DNA of 64,000 nt, taken from contig NZ_LR734808.1 in assembly GCF_902506655.1 (NCBI RefSeq), forward strand, positions 558,001 through 622,000, written 5' to 3'. The position numbers and the translations under genes are program-made. Shown piece by piece: positions 23,912-32,900 of the stretch (position 1 is the first letter of the stretch; each line of letters opens with the position of its first letter). Source of the DNA: Marinoscillum sp. 108. GTDB taxonomy: Bacteria > Bacteroidota > Bacteroidia > Cytophagales > Cyclobacteriaceae. The notes under the pieces are model-generated. The model was given only the letters and a program-made list of their open reading frames with translations, was not told the DNA's origin and did not search any database.

Positions 23912-26900
23912 ATGCGGCGGTTTTCCTTTTATCTTATAAAAGAGGGGTGTATTTTACCTCATATTTGTAAAAGAATAAAACCGCCAACCTTAACTATTCT
24001 ATTTGTGAATTTGTGTTCCGCCGCTCATATTCGCTTCACAGCATCGTTTCTTTTGTTGTTTGTAGCTACACTGTCTCATAGTCAGCGCCTCCCGGAAGGG
24101 GGAAACGCCAGCCGGAAAATCCCGAAAGCCAAAGAGGTTTTGTTGGACAAGGCCGGATCACCACGGTTTATCCGGTTTGAGAAAAGCCTGAAGATGGACT
24201 CCCTGCCAGCATTGGGCATGTTGCTGGGCTTGCCCGAAAAGTCCACACTTCGTCTGAAAGCAAAAATCGCGAATCATAAGGGTGAAGAGCACTTCAGGTA
24301 CGTGCAGGAGTATAAAGGGCTGGAGGTGCTTGGAGCAGACTACATCGTGCATGCGAAGGGGGAGACGGCCGTTTCTGCTAATGGGAGCATTGAGCGTAAG
24401 ATTGTCGTGAACACCCTGCCCACACTGAGTGGAGAGGCTGCACTGCAGCTTGCCCTGGATGAGGTGGGCGCTGAGGTATATATGTGGCAGGATGAAGAAA
24501 ATGAGCGATTCCTGAAGCGGGAGAGTAAAAACGCCCGGGCATCTTTTCTTCCTGAATCTAAACTGGCATTAAGCCGAAAGCGGTATGATAAGGCGGAAGC
24601 ATTGAATCTCGTCTATCAGTTTGATATCTATGCACAAAAGCCCCTGGGCAGATACAATGTAGAGATTGATGCACATACTGGCGAGGTGATCAATTTTTAT
24701 AATAAAATTCATACCGCTACGACCACCGGTACCGGACTGTCTTTGTATAATGGGGTGGTGCCAATCATTATGGATTTTGATGGAGCCAACTATTTCTTGT
24801 CAGACGATTCCACAGGAGGAGGAATATATACTTATGATTTGAAGCACGGTACCAGCTATGGAAGCGCCACACTTTTTTCAGAATCAGATAATTATTTTGA
24901 TCAGAGCAATAGCAGAGCAGGGGTGAGTGCTCATTATGGAGCGGCGGCCACCTATGCCTATTTTTTGGAGAATTTTGGTAGGAATAGTTATGATGACGAT
25001 GGGGCGGCCATCAGGTCCTATGTGCATTACTCAAATGGGTACTTCAATGCCTTCTGGGATGGTTCGAGAATGACCTATGGCGACGGAAATGCGAGTGCTT
25101 CTGCGCTGGTCTCTCTGGATATTGTGGGGCATGAGATTTCCCATGCCGTCACGGAGTACAGCGCGGGCCTGGTCTATTCGTACGAGTCAGGGGCATTAAA
25201 TGAATCCTTCAGTGATATTTTTGGTCAGTCGATTGAGTTTACCACTTTTCCCGAAACGGCCAGTTGGAACCTGGGTGACGAGATATATTATGACGGAGTG
25301 AGCATGATCCGCTCCATGAGTAACCCGAATGCTGAGGGTCAGCCGGATACCTATCACGGAGATCTTTGGTATTATGGCTCAGGGGACAATGGTGGAGTGC
25401 ATTACAACAGTGGTGTCCAGAATTTTTGGTATTACCTGTTGGTAGAAGGAGGTACAGGTACCAATGACAATGGCTACAGCTACCAGGTGAACGGGATTGG
25501 CTTAGAGGCTGCACAACAGATCGCTTACCGAAACCTCACAGTCTACTTAACCTCTACTTCAGACTATGCAGATGCACGTATAGGATCAGAGCAGGCAGCA
25601 TTGGACTTATATGGAGCAGGCAGTGATGAATATGCGGCAGTAGTTGCTGCCTGGAATGCCGTTGGTGTGGCTTCTTCAGAGCCATTGATGATTGTCACAG
25701 ATTCTGTGGTATTTGGTCAGGTGCCTGTGGGGATTACCGAAACCATAGAGGTGGTGGTGGCCAATCAGGGGAGTGGTTTGCTGGTGGTGAGCGATATTAA
25801 TGTTGACAATGATGTTTTTGCCGTTTCGGATACATCCTTTTCTCTTGGAGAACTGTCCTCGAAAACCATCACGTTTAGTTTCGCCCCAACAGAAACACTG
25901 GATACTTCCGCCACTTTTACACTTTATTCCAACATAGATACAGTGTCCATCTTTGCCAGCGGCTCGGGGGCCGAACCACCCACCCTGGTCATATCACCAG
26001 ATAGCATTGCGGACTCACTGTACACCGGTGGGGTTTCTGAAACTATTTTGGCCATTCATAACAGTGGATTTTCAGACCTGGAGTATGAGTTGTCCACCGG
26101 ATTAGTGGATGATTTTTTGGGAGAGTGGCTTGTGACCTATGACTGGTTCTGCGATGGAGGAGTAAGCGGTGTGGTTATGAATTTTTTCGAAGATCATACT
26201 TTCACTACCAGCGAGGGCGCCAATGGTCTATGGAGTATGGATGGAGACTCCATTGTATGGGTATTTGAATCCAGCACAAGATACGCAGGCCTTCGGGAGG
26301 GTGATTTCATGTCGGGTTTAATGACCAGTGGCATGTATGATGGATGCTGGTACGCTGATAAAGTGACGGACTTTAACACACCTATAGTGCTAGCTGCATC
26401 CGAATGGAGTGTGGAGGGTGGGCAAGTAGCTGCTCCTGAAAGGACAGTTGATCCAAAGGAGGGCGTGGCGTCCGCTGGCAACAGTAATTGGTTGTATACG
26501 AGTGTTTCTGAAGGCGTTGTAGCTATGGGTGATACGGCTTATGTGGCGATCACGTTGGATGCTGGCGGTTTGTATGGGGGAGTATACGAAACCAACCTTA
26601 TGCTGATGACCAACGACCCTGAAAGACAATTGGAAGAAATTCCGGTGTCCCTTTTCGTTACGGGTGCACCTGATGTGGCGCTTTCTCATGACACTTTGTT
26701 TTTTGAGGATGCCTTTGTGAACTTCTCTGATAGTTTGAATTTGTTTATCAGCAACGTAGGGACCGATGACCTGGAGCTCGATTTGTATTTTGAGCATGAG
26801 TATTTCAGCACGGATTCCACACACCTGAGCATTTCACCTTCTGCAGGGTTCAATTTGCCAGTTTATTTTCAGCCTGATTCGGTGGGCAGTTTTAGCTCAG

Positions 26901-29900
26901 CTTTACTATTCGTCACCAATGATTTCGATCAGGACTCTATCTACGTGTACCTCACGGGATGGGGAATAAATCCGCCAGTATTTGGGGTAAGTCCGGACAG
27001 CCTAGGAGCAGCCCTGTTCACCGGGGATAGCACAACGCTCGTACTTACCCTCGATAACCTCGAAGGGGGATCGGATCTGACCTGGGAATCGGAGTGGATT
27101 GTTGAGTTGGAAGCCACGGAGCTTTATAAAGCTCATGAACATATGGCGCACCTGGTGCCGTCTGACGGATCGGGTAACAATGAAGGGATGGCCACTGCCG
27201 GCCCTATCCCTATGGAAAGTATGCAGGCCCTTTCAGGGAATAAGCGCATTCTGGCCTGGACCACTTTTGTGGACATGGATCAGGAATATATCAATACGAT
27301 CAACGCGATCTCGCAGTACTATTCAGACTATCAGCTGAGTACTACCATTACCACGTCTGCAGCGGAGTTGGGAAATATGCTGGATACGGTGGATGTTTTT
27401 CTTATCCCCGAGCAAGAAGATGGAGGGAGTCTTTCTTATTTTTATGATTTGGGAGTTTCATGGTCTGAGGTGATTAGATCCTTTGTGAAGGGTGGTGGCA
27501 CGATTATTCTCTGTGGAGACCATGAATCAGGTGAGATTTTAAATGCATCGGGCTTGATGCACATGGCTTATGCTGCTAATGCCTACGGCAATGCATTGAC
27601 ATTGGAGGATAGCACACACTACCTCACCGCAGGGGTTACTGGCCATGTTACGGGTCAAAATGCCACCTTTGTTGTGAGCCTTTCGGACACACTCGCGAGC
27701 AACCTGATTAGTTATTCTGACTATGCTGCAGTGGCCCACAGGCGAATTGGACGAGGGGATGTAGTGTATATTGGTTATGACTATTATGCCTATAATGACA
27801 ATGCCGCCAGGGTGATTTCCAATGCTGTAGCGGGAGCACGGGGCCAGCGTGCATGGTTGACAATGGAAACTGAGTCAGGTACAATTGGGGCTGGTGAATC
27901 TCAGGATATTCCGGTCAAGCTAAATGCCACGGATTTGTATGGTGGGGTGTATAGGGCGGGTATCACTGTACAAAGTAACGATCCTGCCAAGCAAAACCGT
28001 ACGATTCCTGTACACATGGAAGTAACCGGCGTGCCTGTTATTAAAGTTATCAATGATTCTCTACAGTTTGAAAGTGTCTATGCAGGGTACGAAAAGGAGC
28101 TCTCAGTGACCATACTTAACCAAGGAACTGATATCCTCACGGTTGACGTGGCTTTTAGTGACAGTACGTTTATTACAGATACCTTGCATGTGTCTGTTGG
28201 GCCGGGTGAAGCTTATGACCTCCAGGTATTCTTTCAGCCGGACACCGCCAAAAGTTATGTTCAGTCACTCTGGTTGATTTCTAACGATCCTAATCAGGAT
28301 TCTACCCTTGTAAGTCTATCGGGTATAGGGGTGAATCCACCAGTGATGAATGTGAGCCCTGACAGCCTCCATGAAGCACTCTACACTGGTGACAGTGCTA
28401 CACAGATCCTTACCATTGATAATACGGTCGGGGGGAGTGACTTGATCTGGAAAGCCGAAATCCACTTTGAATTAGAGGAGACGGAGCTTTTCAAGGCCAA
28501 TCAGCACCTGATCCAAATGTCCCCTTCTGATGGTTCTGGGAATAACCAGGGAATGTCCAAATCGGGCCCGATTTCAATGGAAACTATGTCAGCGCTCTCC
28601 GGTCAAGTGAATATTCTGTCGTGGGTTACCTATGCAGACATGGATCAGGAATACCTGCATACCTTAAATGCCATCTCTCAATACTTTACGGATTACAGAT
28701 TGAGCAGTACCACCATTACTTCTGCTACGGTGCTGGCAGGAATGCTGGATACAGTGGATGTCTTCCTCATTCCCGAGCAGGAGTATGCCTCTAATTCTTA
28801 TTTTGAGAACCTTGGAGCTTCATGGGCTGAGGTTCTAACAGCTTTTGCCGAACGAGGAGGCGCTATCATACTTTGTGGAAACCCATCTGCTTATAACATT
28901 ATTGATGGTTCTGGTCTTATGCATATGGAATATTTTATGCCGGTCTATTCTGAGGTGCTGACAGTGGAAGACTCGATGCACTACCTCACTGAGGGAATAT
29001 CTGGAGCTGTTTTATCCCAGGATGGAACATTCCTGATGTCTCTTGCGGACTCTGCCGCTTCGAATATTGTATCATATTATGATCATTCTGTGGTCGCTCA
29101 CAAAAATGTAGGCCGGGGAGATGTGGTATACATCGGTTATGATTTCTTCAACTATGATGACAATGCAGCCCGAATGATCGCAAATGCAGTGGCAAGTGCC
29201 AACCGAAGCTCCTGGCTTTCTCTGGGGGTAGCGATGGACACCATCGCAGGAGGGGAACTTCAGGAAGTTCCATTGACTTTTAGTGCAAAAGACCTCTTTG
29301 GAGGTCAATACAGAGCTAATATCAACATCCTCAGCAATGATCCGGCCAGCAGCGAGCTGAGCATACCCGTAGTGATGGAGGTAACCGGAGCGCCTGTGCT
29401 TAGTATCAATTCTGACAGTTTACCCTTTGCCGATACTTATGTGGGATACTCAGATAAAGTGTCCATTCTGATCAGTAACGAGGGTACAGATGATTTGGAA
29501 ATAAGCTTGTCTTTGTTGGATTCTGTTTTTGCCATTGACACAGCCTATCTTTTGTTAGCCCCGGAAGCATCCTATGAGCTGGCTGTTTATTTTAATCCTG
29601 ATTCGGCAGGTGTTTTCGAGGGGGGCCTCTTACTGGCTACCAATGATTTGGATAGAGACTCTACCTTTGTTTCACTCACAGGAACCGGGGTGAACCCACC
29701 GGTGATGACCGTTTCCCCTGACAGCATCTCAGCGGCTCTGATGACCGATGAGACGGTCATAAAAACCCTCACAGTTGATAATACCGCAGGAGGCAGCGAG
29801 CTGGTTGTGCAATTCGAGAGCAGAATACATGCCCAGACCATCACAAAACCATTGACACAGAGCAGGGCACCTTCTTCTACGCATGATCCCACTAGCTTAT

Positions 29901-32900
29901 CTCAGGATTTCGGTAGTTACCTGTCGGACACGGCAAGGGTACTTATCATTCAAAATTCGAGCGCATGGGGTATGGATATGCGATCTTTCATGCAAGAGAC
30001 TTTTGGAATTACAGCTATGACCATCTATCCTCAGGTTTTGAGTGGTCATGATTTGGAGCCCTATGATTTGATAATCACCACAGGAGATCAGAACTACGAG
30101 TACTATGAGACGATCAGTAATAACCGTGAACGCTTTGAAGACTATGTAGAAAATGGTGGAGTAATTCAATATCAATTGGCCACTCAAGGCAGCAATGTGA
30201 GCCTTGTTGGAGGAGTTAATATTATTCACGGAAGCGCTGATAATCGCAATACTTTAGACGCACCTGATCATCCCATAGGAAAAGATTTACCACTCGTTTT
30301 GGAGGGGAATTCTGCAAATCATACTTATCTGACTGACCTGCCAGAGGGAGCAACGGTGATCACCTCCACGGAGTATTCCACACGGCCTACCACGGCGGAG
30401 TATTCATATGGATCGGGGCATGTGATTGTGACAGGAATGACCGTTGAGTACTTGGCTTTGAGTGGTTTTAATTCAGCTCCATTGTTGGGGAATATCACAT
30501 CCTATACCCTCTCATTATCTGGTCAGAAATGGTTGAAGGTACCAGAAGCTGATACCATCCCTGCTGGTGAGTATCGTGACTTTGAAGTATTGTTAAATGC
30601 AAAGGGTTTGTACGGTGGACTTTATTCTGGTGAGATAGATGTCTTGAGCAACGATCCAGCATCTCCGGTTGTCAGTGTTCCTGTAGGCCTGTTTGTGACC
30701 GGTATTCCTGATATGGAAGTTGATCAGGATACGGTTGATTTTGGGAAAACATTTGTCGGTACCAGCAATTCCAGGCCCCTCCAAATTGAGAATGAGGGAA
30801 CGGATACACTTTATGTGTCAGACGTGGTATTTGATCACCTTTCTTTTGCCGTGGATACTACTTCTTTTTACTTGCTGCCAAAGCAGACTCAAACCCTGGA
30901 GATTATCTATAGTCCGGAAGTGGTTGCTGATGATACTGTGCAGATGAGTATCTCCAGTAATGATCCGGATGAAGTACCCTATATTGTGTATTTGCTGGGA
31001 CAGGCCGTGCATCCACCTATTGCAGGTGTCGATCAGGATAGTCTGTCAGAGTCATTACTCACTGGCTTGCAAAGCACACAAACCCTAACCCTGGAGAATA
31101 CCGGTGGTAGCGAGTTGGAGTGGTCTCTTGAAATAAATAATGGAGGTGCTGTGGCACTTACACCCGTAGGCTTTTATGGAGCTCCATCTCCACAGGTGGA
31201 TGTGCCAGAGTTATCCTCTGAGGCCGGAGGGTCACACTTTGGGTCAATCGAAGGGGAGGTATTGGATACTCTTGCAAACTTCACTTCGAGTTCCACGGGA
31301 ATCTACGTAAAAGGAGATACCATTTACACTGTAAATTATAACCAAGCGAGGCTGGATAAGTACAGCTTAAGCGCCAGACAAGTAGTTGAAAGTTTCCCGC
31401 TTCATTCTAGCCCCTATGGCATCACCTATGCAGCAGGTTTGTTGTGGATTGGAAGTTATGATGGATTGGTTCGGGCCTATGATTCCGGTGGGAGTTTCGC
31501 TGGTTCATTTTCAGTTCCATTTTCTAATTATCCAGCAATCGCTTTTAATGGGACTCATTTTATACTGACCCAGGCTATTGAGTATAATGAGCCTTTTTAT
31601 GTGGTCGATTTCGATGGAACCATCCTCAATACTTATGTGGGGATAAATGCTGAGGTGACGGAATTGGCCTGGTCCAATGGTACTGTTTGGACGCTCACTT
31701 TTAATGGGGAGAGTAATATATACCCCTTGACCATTTCGGATGGAGCCATGCACATAAATGATACCATCCGAATACCTAACGATGATTTTGCCTATAGTCT
31801 GGCTCATGATGAGGGTAAGTTGTACTGGAACGCATGGAACAGTGATGCGTTGGTGCTGAAGGCTGGAAAGTATTATCAGGGCGATTGGTTGTTTGCTGGG
31901 GTGAATGAAGGCGTTCTTGATGCCGGGGAGAGCACTCATTTAGCGCTTAACTTCAACGCTTACGGTTTGGCAGGAGGGCTATACCAAAAGGAAATTAGGC
32001 TGATAACCAATGACCCGGTAACACCTACCACCAGGGTGCCGGTTGCTCTGGAGGTGACTTCCGCACCTGATATAGATCCATTGAGTGTTGCCGTGGATTT
32101 TAACCAGGTTTTTGTTGGCGATTCTGCCATAGAGTCGATGACCATAGCCAACGTGGGGGTTGATGAATTGATTATTCATTCGTCAAGCATAGATCATTCA
32201 GATTTTTCAACTTTCAGAGGTGGACTTACCATCCCTCCCGGAGGGGAGCGGGAGTTTTATATCAAGTATCACCCTCAGTCCTCCGGCATAGTGAACGCCA
32301 CGCTCACTATAGTAAGTAATGACCCTGACGAAGGGGTGATAACCGTGAGCTTGTCGGGAGAAGGTATCCTTCCTCCGGAGATCTCAGTTGCACCTGGTTC
32401 GCTTTCCGAAAGCCTAATCTTAGGGGAGCAGACTTCACAAAATCTAAGGATCGAAAATACAGGTAGTGGTGCTGATCTGGTTATTAGCTTAAAGGTGAGT
32501 GAGCCGGAAGGACAGGTGAAGGTAGAGACTAGTCCTGTTTTTACCAGCGCCGATGATCAGGTATCCAAAGACGAGACTTCTGCACCAGATCTCTCCCAAT
32601 ATTGGAGACAGCACACCAGGAGTCCGTTGCAGAATACCGTTCAGGCCACAGATCACGTAGACCTGGTAAACCTCAAAAAGAGTCTTAATGAGAAATTTCA
32701 ATCCATCACGGGTCTGATATCCAATCGCTATGACTTCTCCGACGGAGTGGAAGGAACAGGGATCAATGATGGAGGTGGAGATATGTATGACGGTGGTAAT
32801 TACCTGGGCACCAATTTGGGGAGTTACATTCCCTATTCCAACGATCTGATCACAACCAGTAATGCATTCGGATCAGGAGAGTATTTCACCCTTAAAAAGC

